Positions 37,758 through 48,663 of a DNA stretch of 63,887 bases are shown one piece after another. The position numbers were made by a program, and so were the translations under genes. Positions within the stretch are counted from its first letter, which is position 1. The number at the start of each line of letters is the position of its first letter. The notes beneath the pieces are model-generated. The model did not search any database. It had not been told where the DNA came from and was given only the letters and a program-made list of their open reading frames with translations. The stretch comes from Candidatus Alcyoniella australis (GTDB lineage: Bacteria; Lernaellota; Lernaellaia; JAVCCG01; Alcyoniellaceae), in the NCBI GenBank assembly GCA_030765605.1, contig JAVCCG010000157.1, positions 1 to 63,887 of the forward strand. The letters run 5' to 3'.

Positions 37758-38636
37758 GTGAAGATTAAAAAGGCCGTCATCCCCTGCGCTGGTCAGGGAA
37801 CGCGATTCCTGCCCGCAACCAAGGTCGTAGCCAAGGAGCTGCTGCCGGTTTACGCCAAGCCGATCATCCACTACATCGTGGAGGAGGCGGCGCTCTCGGG
37901 CATCGAACGCGTGATCTTCGTCACCAGCTCGGGCAAGGATTCGATCCTCGACTATTTCGACCACAACCTGTCGCTGCAATCGTTCCTCGAGCGCAAGGGC
38001 GACACCGAACGCCTGGCCCAGATGCGGCAACTCTCGGAGATGGTCGAGATCGTCAGCGTGCGGCAGAAGCACCAGCTGGGCCTGGGACACGCTATCTTGC
38101 AGGCCGCGGACCTGGTGGGCGACGAGCCGTTCGCCGTGCTGCTGGGCGATGACATGATCGACAGCAAGGTGCCGTGCATCAAGCAGATGATGCGTGTCTG
38201 GAACAAGTACCACAAGGCGGTGGTGGCGACCTTCCCCGTGCCGCACGATCAGGTCGATCGCTACGGGATCGTGGCCGGGCCGCGGATCGACAAGCGCGTG
38301 ATCCAGGTCAAGCAGATGGTCGAAAAGCCCAAGCCCGAAGATGCGCCGGGCAACATGGCGATCATCGGCCACTACATTTTACCGCCGCAGATCTTCCGGC
38401 TGCTCAAGAGCCAGCGCGCGGGCGTGGGCGGCGAGATCCAGCTCACCGACGCGCTGGTTCGGCTCAACCGCAGCCAGGGCGTGCTGGCCTACGAGTTCGA
38501 CGGCGACCGCTACGACGCCGGGGACGTCTTCGGCTTCATCCAGGCCAACATCATGCACGCGATGAAGGACCCGGCGATGCGGCCCAAGCTCGAAGAGCTG
38601 TTCAGGCGGATCATCAGTGACCAACCGACCGCGTGA
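37758..38636 (+). CDS. galU: UTP-glucose-1-phosphate uridylyltransferase
   Basis: A 292-residue GalU making UDP-glucose from glucose 1-phosphate and UTP. The signature VIPCAGQGTRFLPATK and KELLPVYAKPIIHYIVEEA are typical, as is GLGHAILQA. Translation starts at a GTG with AAGGAGG seven bases ahead, the best ribosome site in the window; an ATG 24 bases upstream has none. Its stop lies inside the priA start region (priA GTG 19 bases upstream), indicating co-translation. Confidence 0.94.
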   Translation: MKIKKAVIPCAGQGTRFLPATKVVAKELLPVYAKPIIHYIVEEAALSGIERVIFVTSSGKDSILDYFDHNLSLQSFLERKGDTERLAQMRQLSEMVEIVSVRQKHQLGLGHAILQAADLVGDEPFAVLLGDDMIDSKVPCIKQMMRVWNKYHKAVVATFPVPHDQVDRYGIVAGPRIDKRVIQVKQMVEKPKPEDAPGNMAIIGHYILPPQIFRLLKSQRAGVGGEIQLTDALVRLNRSQGVLAYEFDGDRYDAGDVFGFIQANIMHAMKDPAMRPKLEELFRRIISDQPTA

Positions 38637-41085
38637 GTCTTCCAAGGGACGGCTGGTAGAAGTCGCGATCCTCTCAAAGGTAGAGCGCACATTCACCTAC
38701 ATCGTCGGCGACGAGCTCGCCGATACCGAGCTCGACTACCGCCGGGTGCTGGTGCCCCTGGGACGTCGGCTGGTGACCGGAATGGTGATCGGCCCCGGCG
38801 TGCCCGTGGCCGAGGTGACGATGAAGGAGGTGCGCGACGTGCTCGACCCCGAGCCGCTGATCACCCCCGAGCTGCTCGAGCTGGCGCGTTTCGCCGCGAG
38901 CTACTACGTCGCGCCGCTGGGCGAGGTGCTGCGCACGATGCTGCCGCCGGGAGTCAACGTCGAGAGTTACCGCGCCCTGGAGCTCACCGAGCTGGGGCGT
39001 GCGGCGATGCACAATGCGCCGGACAAGCTCGAACGCGCGCTGCTCGCCTTGGCCTCGCGCGGGCCGCGCTCGGCCCAGAGCCTGATCAAAGCGGTACACG
39101 GTGCACGTCACCGCCACCTGTTGCAGATGCAGCGCCAGGGCTGGATCGAGCCCATCGAGCGGCTCAAGCCCAGCGTCAGGCCGCGTAGCGCGCGGGTGGT
39201 GACCCTCAGCGCCGAGGGTGCGGAACTCGACGTGGAGCAACTGGTCCACCGCGCGCCGCGTCAAGCCGCGGTGCTCGCCGCGCTGGCCGGCGGCGGCGGA
39301 CGGATCTTCGCCGCGGAGCTGGCGCGGATCATCGGCCCCTGCGCCGCGAGCCTGCGTACGCTGCGCGACAAGGGGCTGATCGAGTTTCACAACGAAGACG
39401 CGCCGCGCGGCCCCGAGGCCTGCGCCGACCTGGCGGCGGACGAGCCCGCACAGCTCAGCGACGAGCAGCAAATGGCGCTGGACCAGCTCGAGCCGGCGTT
39501 GGAGAAACGCGAGTTTCGGCCCTGTCTGCTGCGCGGAGTGACCGGCTCGGGCAAGACCGAGATCTACGTGCGGTTGACGCAGCGTGCGCTGGAGCTGGGT
39601 CTATCGGCCTGCGTGATCGTACCCGAAATCTCGCTGACCCCGCAGCTGGTCAGCCGCTTCGCCTGCCGCATCGAGGGCCAAATCGCGGTGCTGCACTCGG
39701 GATTGACGCCATCGGAACGGCTGGCTTCCTGGCGCTCGATCCTCTCGGGCAAGGTGCGGCTGGTGATCGGCGCGCGTTCCGCGCTGTTCGCGCCGCTGCG
39801 CGACCTGGGGCTGGTGGTGGTCGACGAGGAACACGAGACCTCGTTCAAGCAGGAGGACGGCGTGGCCTACAACGCCCGCGACCTGGCGCTGGTCGCGGCG
39901 AGGCAGGCCGGGGCGCTGGCGGTGCTCGGATCAGCCACGCCGAGCCTGGAGAGCTTGTACAACGTGCAGCGCGGCAAACTCGAGCCGTTCGTGCTCAGCA
40001 AACGCATCGACGATCGGCCGTTGCCCGAGATTCGGGTGATCGACATGCAGGGGCGGCCGCCCGATCCTCAAGGCGCGGCTCCGGCGCTGAGTGACGAGCT
40101 GATCGCCGGATTGGAAAACACTCTGCGAGCCGGGCGCCAGTCGATCCTGTTCATCAACCGTCGCGGGTCGGCCGGGTTCGTGCTTTGCGCCCAGTGCGGC
40201 CACGTGCCGAGCTGCCGCAACTGCTCGATCAGCCTGGTGCTGCATCGCAGCACCTCGCGACTGCACTGCCACTATTGCGACCAGGTTCAGGACGCGCCGA
40301 CCAAGTGCCCGCAATGCGGCGGCACGCAGTTCGTATTCGGCCCGCCGGGCACCCAGTCGGTGCAGCAGCAGGTCGAGGAGCTGTTCCCAAAAGCCCGCGT
40401 GTTGCGCCTGGACCGCGACACGACCCGCGGCCGCGCCGGGTACGAACGCGCGCTGGGCTCATTTGCCCGCGGCGAGCACGACGTGATGATCGGCACACAG
40501 ATGGTGGCCAAGGGGCATGATTTCCCCAACGTCACGCTGGTCGGCGTGCTGCTGGCCGACCAGTCGCTGGCCCTGCCCGACTTTCGCGCGGCCGAGCGCA
40601 CCTATTCGCAGTTGGTGCAGGTCTCGGGCCGCGCCGGACGCGGCGACGACGCGGGCCTGGTGCTGTGGCAGACCTACGCGCCGGAACACTACGCGATCAA
40701 GGCCGCGGCGGCCCACGACCTCATCGGCTTGCTCGATTGCGAGCTTCAGATGCGCCGCGAGGCGGACTATCCGCCGTTTGGCAGGCTGGCGTTGGTCAGG
40801 CTCTCGGCCACCAGCCCGATCAAGGCCGCGGACTATGCCAACGCCCTGGCCGAGATCGCGCGGGTGCTGGCCAGGCGCAGCGCGGGCTGGATCGACGTGC
40901 TGGGTCCGGCCCCGGCGCTGGTGAGCAAAGTCCGCGGGCGCTATCGCTGGCAGGTGCTGCTGCGCGGCCGGGGAACCAAGGCGCTTTCGCCGTTCGTCTC
41001 TCAGCTCTTGCGACGGGCGGCCAAATCGATCAAAATCAGTGGCGTACGTATTCAACCCGACGTTGACCCGATTTCTATGTTCTGA
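38617..41085 (+). CDS. priA: Primosomal replication protein N' (PriA helicase)
   Basis: An 822-residue superfamily-2 3'-5' helicase that restarts stalled replication forks. Walker A is GVTGSGKTEIYV and the DEEH box is VVVDEEHETSF. The zinc-binding region near residues 525-570 has eight cysteines (CAQCGH, CRNC, CHYC, CPQC). The DNA-binding N-terminal and C-terminal VLGPAPALV regions are present. Translation appears to start at a GTG overlapping galU by 20 bases. priA next to def-fmt is a common order, here split by two signalling genes. Confidence 0.95.
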   Translation: MTNRPRESSKGRLVEVAILSKVERTFTYIVGDELADTELDYRRVLVPLGRRLVTGMVIGPGVPVAEVTMKEVRDVLDPEPLITPELLELARFAASYYVAPLGEVLRTMLPPGVNVESYRALELTELGRAAMHNAPDKLERALLALASRGPRSAQSLIKAVHGARHRHLLQMQRQGWIEPIERLKPSVRPRSARVVTLSAEGAELDVEQLVHRAPRQAAVLAALAGGGGRIFAAELARIIGPCAASLRTLRDKGLIEFHNEDAPRGPEACADLAADEPAQLSDEQQMALDQLEPALEKREFRPCLLRGVTGSGKTEIYVRLTQRALELGLSACVIVPEISLTPQLVSRFACRIEGQIAVLHSGLTPSERLASWRSILSGKVRLVIGARSALFAPLRDLGLVVVDEEHETSFKQEDGVAYNARDLALVAARQAGALAVLGSATPSLESLYNVQRGKLEPFVLSKRIDDRPLPEIRVIDMQGRPPDPQGAAPALSDELIAGLENTLRAGRQSILFINRRGSAGFVLCAQCGHVPSCRNCSISLVLHRSTSRLHCHYCDQVQDAPTKCPQCGGTQFVFGPPGTQSVQQQVEELFPKARVLRLDRDTTRGRAGYERALGSFARGEHDVMIGTQMVAKGHDFPNVTLVGVLLADQSLALPDFRAAERTYSQLVQVSGRAGRGDDAGLVLWQTYAPEHYAIKAAAAHDLIGLLDCELQMRREADYPPFGRLALVRLSATSPIKAADYANALAEIARVLARRSAGWIDVLGPAPALVSKVRGRYRWQVLLRGRGTKALSPFVSQLLRRAAKSIKISGVRIQPDVDPISMF

Positions 41086-41114
41086 TAATTGTTTGACTTA
41101 GCGGATAGGTATTA

Positions 41115-42258
41115 ATGTCGGAAAAAAGACACACAATTCTGATCGTTGACGATGAGCAGGAGAACCTCGATCTGCTCGAGGCTACGTTGCGCCGCGACAA
41201 CAAGATCTTGAAGGCGCGCAATGCCGAGGAAGCGCTGCTGCACCTGGACAGCGATGAGATCCACATGATCATCACCGACCAGCGCATGCCCGGCATGCAG
41301 GGCACCGAGCTGCTCGCGCGCACCACCGAGGCCTACCCGGACATGATCCGCATGTTGATAACCGGCTACGACGACGCACGCACGGCCATCGATGCGATCA
41401 ACCAGGGCCGCGTGCATCGCTACGCGTCCAAGCCCTGGGACCCGCGCGAAATTAAAAAGGTGGTCGAGCTTGAGCTGGAGCGCTACGACCTGAAGATGCG
41501 CAACATCATGCTCACCGACGACCTGCTGCGCATCAACAAGGAGCTGGTCGAAAAGAACGATGAGATCGAGGCCCAGCGCGCCAAGCTCGAGAAGATGGCC
41601 GAGGAGTTCCGCCGCCAAAAAGACATCGCGGTCGAGATGAGCGAGAAGTTCGCCCAGGCCAACCTCGAGCTGCTGCGCGCCCAAGAGGAGATCCGCCAGA
41701 AAAACCTCAAGCTCGAGGCCGCCAACAAGAAGCTTCAACACCTCTCGATCACCGACGGACTGACCGGCTTTTACAATCATCGCCACATGCAGACGCTGCT
41801 CGAGGCCGAGATCGGCCGCGCCAAACGCTACGACCTGAAGATGTCGCTGCTGATGCTCGACCTGGACAAGTTCAAGGACATCAACGACAACTACGGCCAC
41901 CTGTTCGGCGACGCGGTGCTCAAGCGCGTGGCCGACATCATCCGCAGCAACATCCGCGAGACCGACCTGCCCAGCCGTTACGGCGGCGACGAGTTCCTGA
42001 TGATCCTGCCGCACACCGGGCTCAAGCGCGCGCAACAGATGGCCCAACGGATCCACGCCGATATTCGCGGCTACAGCTTCGTCTCCTCCAAGGGTTCGGC
42101 CAACGTTACGGTCAGCGTCGGGATTTCGGGCTACCCTAATCCCGAGGTCTGGACCAAGGACGACCTGATCCGCATGGCCGACTCGGCGATGTACGAGGCC
42201 AAGAACAGCGGACGGGACCGGATCACATCCTTCGGCGACGAGGATCTTGACGAGAGCG

Positions 42259-42284
<26 letters not shown>
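41115..42284 (+). CDS. Response regulator with diguanylate cyclase (REC-GGDEF)
   Basis: A 389-residue two-part regulator that makes the second messenger cyclic di-GMP. The receiver domain (about 5-120) has the phosphoacceptor Asp55 in IITDQRMPGM. A long charged coiled coil (about 140-215) joins it to the GGDEF domain with the intact active-site motif GGDEF at residues 290-294 and the inhibitory I-site RETD at 281-284, five residues earlier. It should be enzymatically active and feedback-regulated. The downstream sensor kinase gene overlaps its end and is its likely partner. Confidence 0.93.
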
Positions 42285-44136
<1,852 letters not shown>

Positions 44137-44145
44137 GATTTTACA

Positions 44146-44658
44146 ATGGCGCTACGCGAGGTAATCACCCATCCCGACCCAAGGTTGAGCAGGCCCAGCG
44201 ATCCGCTCCCCGAGGTCAACGACGAGGTGCGCAAACTATTGCGCGACCTAGCCGAGACGATGTACGCCGCGCCCGGTGTGGGCCTGGCCGCCCCCCAGCT
44301 CGGGGTCAACCTGCGCGCGGTGGTGATCGACATCGGACCGGTCGATCAGGGAGGATCGGGCCTGATTCAGATCGTCAACCCGGTGATCGAAAGCTCCGAG
44401 GGGAGCATCTCCTGGGATGAGGGCTGCCTGTCGGTGCCGGGGATGAACGAGGAGGTCCAGCGCGCCGTGCACGTGGTGGTCAGCGGGCTGGACATCAACG
44501 GCGAACCGCTACGCTACGACGTCGAGGACTTTCTGGCCGTGGCCTTCCAGCACGAGATCGACCACCTCGACGGCCTGCTGTTCTTCGAGCGGCTCAGCCC
44601 GCTCAAACGCAAGCTGCTGCTCAAGGAGTACCGCAAGCAACAGCTTGAAAACGAATAG
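44146..44658 (+). CDS. def: Peptide deformylase
   Basis: A 170-residue metalloenzyme removing the formyl group from nascent N-termini. All three motifs are visible: GVGLAAPQ (I), EGCLSVPG (II) and QHEIDHLDG (III), with the Cys and two His binding Fe or Zn. It starts nine bases after the kinase. Its end shares sequence with the fmt region, the usual def-fmt pair. Confidence 0.97.
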   Translation: MALREVITHPDPRLSRPSDPLPEVNDEVRKLLRDLAETMYAAPGVGLAAPQLGVNLRAVVIDIGPVDQGGSGLIQIVNPVIESSEGSISWDEGCLSVPGMNEEVQRAVHVVVSGLDINGEPLRYDVEDFLAVAFQHEIDHLDGLLFFERLSPLKRKLLLKEYRKQQLENE

Positions 44659-44674
44659 ACCCGCCTTGCCTGGC

Positions 44675-45622
44675 ATGCAAACTCAACCCTGGAAAATAGT
44701 CTTTTTCGGCACCGACGCGGTCTCACGGGTGGTGCTCGATGCCCTGTTTGAGGGGCCGGATCGCGTGGTGGCCTGCGTCAGCCAGCCCGACCGGCCGGCC
44801 GGACGCGGCCGCAATCTTCATCCGACCCAGGTTAAAATCGTGGCCCAGACCAAGGGCCTGCCCCTGCGTCAGCCCGAACGGATGCGCGACCCGGAGCTGG
44901 TTCAGTGGCTGCAGTCGTTCAACGCCGAGCTGTTCGTGGTGGCCGCCTTCGGCCGGATTCTCAAACCCGAGCTGCTGCAGATTCCGCTTCACGGTTGTCT
45001 CAACGTGCACACCAGCCTGCTGCCCAAGTATCGCGGCGCCGCGCCGATCCAGTGGGCCGTGGCCAACGGCGAGCAGGTCAGCGGCGCGACGATCATGCTG
45101 ATGGACCAGGGGATGGATACCGGACCGCTGCTGCTGCAGCGCGAGCTTGCCATCGGGCCGCACGAGACTGCCCAGCAGCTCACCGTGCGCCTGGCGGCCC
45201 TGGGCGCCGCGCTGCTGCCCGAGGCGATCAAAGGGCTCAAGGCCGGGACCCTCGAGCCCGTGCCCCAGGAAGAATCCCTATCGAGCGCTGCGCCGATTTT
45301 GCGCAAGTCCGACGGTCTGATCGACTGGTCGCTGAACGCCGCGCTGATCGCCTCGCGCCTGCGCGGATTCACGCCCTGGCCCGGCTGCTACACATATCTC
45401 GACGGCAAGCTGCTCAAAGTGATCGAGGCCTGCGCCGAGTCCGACTGCGATCCGGCCCAGCCCGGGACGGTTCTTAAAAGCGAGGCCTCAGGATTGCTGG
45501 TGGCCTGCGGCCGCGGCTGCCTGCGCATCACTCGCCTGCAGCTCGAGGGGCGCAAGCCGTTGGAGTGCTGCACGTTCCTCAGCGGCTGCCACGTCGATCC
45601 GGGAACCGAACTAGGCGACTGA
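44675..45622 (+). CDS. fmt: Methionyl-tRNA formyltransferase
   Basis: A 315-residue enzyme that formylates initiator Met-tRNA using 10-formyl-tetrahydrofolate. It shows IVFFGTDAVSRVVL, the folate-binding SLLPKYRGAAPI block and MDQGMDTGPLLLQ; a C-terminal OB-like domain begins near residue 205. The ATG giving MQTQPWKIVFFG fits the family; the frame opens at a TTG inside the def end, 30 bases upstream. Convergent with the epimerase gene. Confidence 0.95.
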   Translation: MQTQPWKIVFFGTDAVSRVVLDALFEGPDRVVACVSQPDRPAGRGRNLHPTQVKIVAQTKGLPLRQPERMRDPELVQWLQSFNAELFVVAAFGRILKPELLQIPLHGCLNVHTSLLPKYRGAAPIQWAVANGEQVSGATIMLMDQGMDTGPLLLQRELAIGPHETAQQLTVRLAALGAALLPEAIKGLKAGTLEPVPQEESLSSAAPILRKSDGLIDWSLNAALIASRLRGFTPWPGCYTYLDGKLLKVIEACAESDCDPAQPGTVLKSEASGLLVACGRGCLRITRLQLEGRKPLECCTFLSGCHVDPGTELGD

Positions 45623-45633
45623 ATAGGAAGCCG

Positions 45634-45653
45634 CCGCGAGTTGAATTTCGCGG
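45634..45653. terminator. Short hairpin between convergent fmt and epimerase genes
   Basis: CCGCGA (45634-45639) and TCGCGG (45648-45653) form a 6-bp stem with an 8-base loop in the 31-base convergent gap, partly touching the stop of the minus-strand gene. There is no T tract, so it is a weak terminator candidate at best. Confidence 0.3.
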
Positions 45654-46652
45654 TTAGCCTGTCGGGTAGTGCTCGCGATACCAGTCGATGGTGCGCTGCA
45701 ACCCTTGGGCAAAGCCCACGGTCGGGTCGTAGCCGAACACCTGTTTGGCGTGCGCATTGGACCAATGCAAATCGCACGAGGCGACCTTAATGCGGTAGAG
45801 GGTCAGCGGCGGCCCGGCCTTGGAGCGCACCAAGTGCGCGCCCAGGTGCATCGCCCCGGCCAGCGGCACCAGCAGCGGATAGGGCAAACTCAGCTTGGAT
45901 TGCTTGAAGTCCAACGCATCGCAGATCGCCGTTGCGTACTCGCGCCAGCTAATCGCGCCGTCGTCGGCCAGCACGAACGTTCCACCGGCCGCCTCCTCGC
46001 TCTTGGCCGCGCGCACCATTCCCGCGGTCAGGTTCTCCACGTAGGAGTAGCAGAAGCGTCCGCGGCCGCCGTTGACAAAACCGAACTGCCCCTTGCGCAA
46101 GGCGTCGACCATCGGCACGAAGGCCATGCGATCCCACGGCCCGAAGATCACCATCCCCGGCCGGACGATGGTGGTCTGGATCAGCCCGCGATCCTGGTAG
46201 TCGCGCACAATGCGCTCGGCCGCGATCTTGCTCGTGGCGTAGGGCGGATAGGTCGCGTCGCACGGCGCGTTCTCGTCGGCCTCGAAGTAGGGTCGGTACT
46301 TGTGCACGGCCAGGGAGCTCATCTGCACGAAGCGCTCGACCCCGGCGTCGATCGCCGCCTGCAGCACGTTGCGCGTGCCGTCGCGGTTAACGGCGAAGAA
46401 CAGCTTGGCCGGGCCCCAGTCGCGGGGGATCGCCGCCAAGTGGAACACCGCGTCCACACCCTTGAACGCCGCGCCGAAGCTCTGCGGGTCGGTGATGTCC
46501 GCGCCGTAGAATTCGTGTTCCACGCCCTGAAGCGCGTCGTGCGGCGTTGTGGGCAGATCGAGCACGCGCACCTGCCATCCGCCGCGCACCAGAGTGCGCA
46601 CCAGTTGTGAGCCGATGAAGCCCCTGCCGCCGGTTACTAAAGCCTGTGGCAT
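45654..46652 (-). CDS. NAD-dependent epimerase/dehydratase (extended SDR)
   Basis: A 332-residue short-chain dehydrogenase of the extended type. The cofactor-binding glycine motif is GGRGFIGS at the N-terminus, and the catalytic Tyr-x-x-x-Lys is YATSK near residue 137. The last 60 residues resemble sterol or sugar epimerases. The substrate cannot be read from sequence. Convergent with fmt, and 52 bases ahead of the stop of the next minus-strand gene. Confidence 0.88.
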   Translation of the reverse strand: MPQALVTGGRGFIGSQLVRTLVRGGWQVRVLDLPTTPHDALQGVEHEFYGADITDPQSFGAAFKGVDAVFHLAAIPRDWGPAKLFFAVNRDGTRNVLQAAIDAGVERFVQMSSLAVHKYRPYFEADENAPCDATYPPYATSKIAAERIVRDYQDRGLIQTTIVRPGMVIFGPWDRMAFVPMVDALRKGQFGFVNGGRGRFCYSYVENLTAGMVRAAKSEEAAGGTFVLADDGAISWREYATAICDALDFKQSKLSLPYPLLVPLAGAMHLGAHLVRSKAGPPLTLYRIKVASCDLHWSNAHAKQVFGYDPTVGFAQGLQRTIDWYREHYPTG

Positions 46653-46704
46653 CGTTCCCTCTCCGTTGTAAATCGAGCAACTATCCCGGGACTTCGCGGA
46701 ATGC

Positions 46705-47634
46705 TCAGCCCACGGGCTCGGGCAGCGGCTGCTCCGTGGCGATTACAGTCTGTTCCACCTCAAGGTGTTCGATGTTGCGCAGCTCCATGAACGCCAAAGT
46801 GTAAAAGCTCGACGAATAGGTTTTAAACCCGGCGATCAAGGGGAAGAGCAACACCATTCCGGGCAGCATCACCAGGAACGACAGGTAGCTCTGGGTGCCG
46901 ACCATCAGGGCGATCGCGCCGATCATGAACGGGCAGAGCACGATCATCGAGGCCACGGCGAATCCCATGCCGAAGCCGATCATAATTAAGATGTTGAGCA
47001 CCGTGGGGCCGGGCTTGCGTTTGGTCAGCCCCCAACCGGCCTTGAGTCCCGGGATCACCTGCATGTCCTCAAGCACGATGAAACGCAGACCCCAGGCCAT
47101 GATCGGCATCAGCAGAACCATTGTCGCCATGAACGCAAACATAACCATCAGCCCGATCAGCGCGCCGATTACGATCCCCAGCACCTCGTTGATTGTGAAG
47201 TAGAGGGCCGCGCCGATTCCGACGCACAGTCCGATCAGCAGCATGAAACACAGCACCAGCGCCAGCACCAGCAGCCACAGCCGGAAGATGCGGCCGAAGT
47301 ACGTCTTGCCCGCCTGCCAGGTCTCGCCGAAGCTGCTGCTGTTGCCCGCGGCAATGTGCCGCACGCGGTCGACCAGCCCGCCGGTGCAGACCCAGCTGAG
47401 AATTAGCGCGGTAATGGCGAAGAGCAGCACCAGCGCGCCCACGCCGATCATTAACGCGATCTCAAACTCGTTGAGCGAGCCCATGCTCGATTGATCCATC
47501 GGCATGTTGAAGCCGCCGTTGCAGCCGCCCGAACCGCCGTAGGAGAAGAAGCCGAAAAACCAGAGATACTTGTGCTTCCAGGTAATCTCCCAGGCGCGCT
47601 TGATCACTCGTTTGTACGGAAACGGTACACTCAT
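46705..47634 (-). CDS. Multi-pass membrane protein of unknown function
   Basis: A 309-residue protein with about six hydrophobic segments (about 55-85, 110-155, 160-190, 205-235, 245-270). The N-terminal VIKRAWEITWKHKYLWFFGF pattern, a Gly-rich loop and two NxxPxxSMGSL-type repeats resemble DUF7544/YIP1-like glycerophosphoryl-diester membrane domains, but no firm family can be named. The ATG chosen has GGAGG seven bases upstream. Divergent from the radical SAM gene. Confidence 0.7.
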   Translation of the reverse strand: MSVPFPYKRVIKRAWEITWKHKYLWFFGFFSYGGSGGCNGGFNMPMDQSSMGSLNEFEIALMIGVGALVLLFAITALILSWVCTGGLVDRVRHIAAGNSSSFGETWQAGKTYFGRIFRLWLLVLALVLCFMLLIGLCVGIGAALYFTINEVLGIVIGALIGLMVMFAFMATMVLLMPIMAWGLRFIVLEDMQVIPGLKAGWGLTKRKPGPTVLNILIMIGFGMGFAVASMIVLCPFMIGAIALMVGTQSYLSFLVMLPGMVLLFPLIAGFKTYSSSFYTLAFMELRNIEHLEVEQTVIATEQPLPEPVG

Positions 47635-47750
47635 CTGCGGCCTCCGCTGTTTGTCGACTACTGCTCGCATCATATGAAACCGCTTTATTGATGGTCAAGG
47701 ACGCCGAGGATTACTGCCGACGGTCGGCGTGGGGTATACAATCTGCGGCC

Positions 47751-48587
47751 ATGGAATTCAATCGCACCCTGCGCGAGGTCGAGGCCCAGATCGAAACGCT
47801 GCGCGCCAAAGTACCGATGCTGCGCACCCACGGTACGAATCAGGCGTACAGCAGCGGGCCGCTGGTCCCCAGCTGCCGGATCTGCATCAGGCAAGCCTAC
47901 ATGTCGTTCCGGCTGGGCATGCGCTGCAACGCGAGCTGCGACTTCTGCTTTCTCCAAACCCTTAAAGCGAACGCGCCCGACGACGGGGTCGAGTTGCGTC
48001 AGACCCAGTGGCAAGAGTTCGAGCGCCACCTGGACCGGATCGAGGGCGTGGCGTTCACCGGCGGCGAGCCGCTGCTGTATATCGACGCCCTTGAACTGCT
48101 GATCCCGCGCATGCGCAAACTCAAGCCCGGGCTCTACGTCTGGGTCTACACCAACGGGCTGCTGGCCGACGACCGCACGTTGGACCGTCTGGCCAAGATG
48201 CGCATCGACGAGCTGCGCTTCAACGTGGCGGCCTCCGACTACGACCCGGTGGTGATCGACCAGGTGGGCCAGGCCCGCAGGCGCTTCAAGCGCGTGGTGG
48301 TCGAGGTGCCCTCCTACCCGCAGCAACGCGAGCCGCTGCTCGCGGCGTTGGCCGACTTCGAGCGGGTGGGCATTGACCAGCTGAACCTGCAGGAGTTGTG
48401 GGTGACCGACGCCAACGTGGCGCGCCTCAAGGGCGAGGGCTACCAATCCGGATTGCTGTTCGCCAAAAAGTTTTTTCTATATGGCAGTCGAGCGCTGACC
48501 TACGAGGCAATGCTGCTCTGCACCCAGCGTCACTACTCCTACAGTGTCAACGACTGCTCGGCCGCGCGCTTCGGCCCGGCGAAGTAA
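47751..48587 (+). CDS. Radical SAM protein of unknown specificity
   Basis: A 278-residue radical SAM enzyme. The iron-sulfur motif CxxxCxxC is C-N-A-S-C-D-F-C near residue 62-69. Two more cysteines lie just before it (SCRIC), and a late Cys pair (LLCTQRHYSYSVNDCS) could bind an extra cluster. The GGE-type motif FTGGEPLLYIDA follows. Substrate unknown. A TATACAAT box ends about nine bases before the ATG, so the transcript may be leaderless; an earlier in-frame ATG lies before the box. Confidence 0.85.
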   Translation: MEFNRTLREVEAQIETLRAKVPMLRTHGTNQAYSSGPLVPSCRICIRQAYMSFRLGMRCNASCDFCFLQTLKANAPDDGVELRQTQWQEFERHLDRIEGVAFTGGEPLLYIDALELLIPRMRKLKPGLYVWVYTNGLLADDRTLDRLAKMRIDELRFNVAASDYDPVVIDQVGQARRRFKRVVVEVPSYPQQREPLLAALADFERVGIDQLNLQELWVTDANVARLKGEGYQSGLLFAKKFFLYGSRALTYEAMLLCTQRHYSYSVNDCSAARFGPAK

Positions 48588-48608
48588 AGATCGGCACCTT
48601 TGAGGCTT

Positions 48609-48639
48609 AAAAAAAGGGCCGCCCATTTGGGCGGCCCTT
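48609..48639 (-). terminator. Rho-independent terminator of the acyl-CoA dehydrogenase gene
   Basis: Perfect 11-bp stem (48614-48624 with 48629-48639) and four-base loop, followed on the minus strand by seven T. It lies 25 bases after the stop of the gene at 48664-50478 and may also stop the convergent radical SAM transcript. Confidence 0.9.
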
Positions 48640-48663
48640 GTAGTCGATAACTGATTGCAGTTG

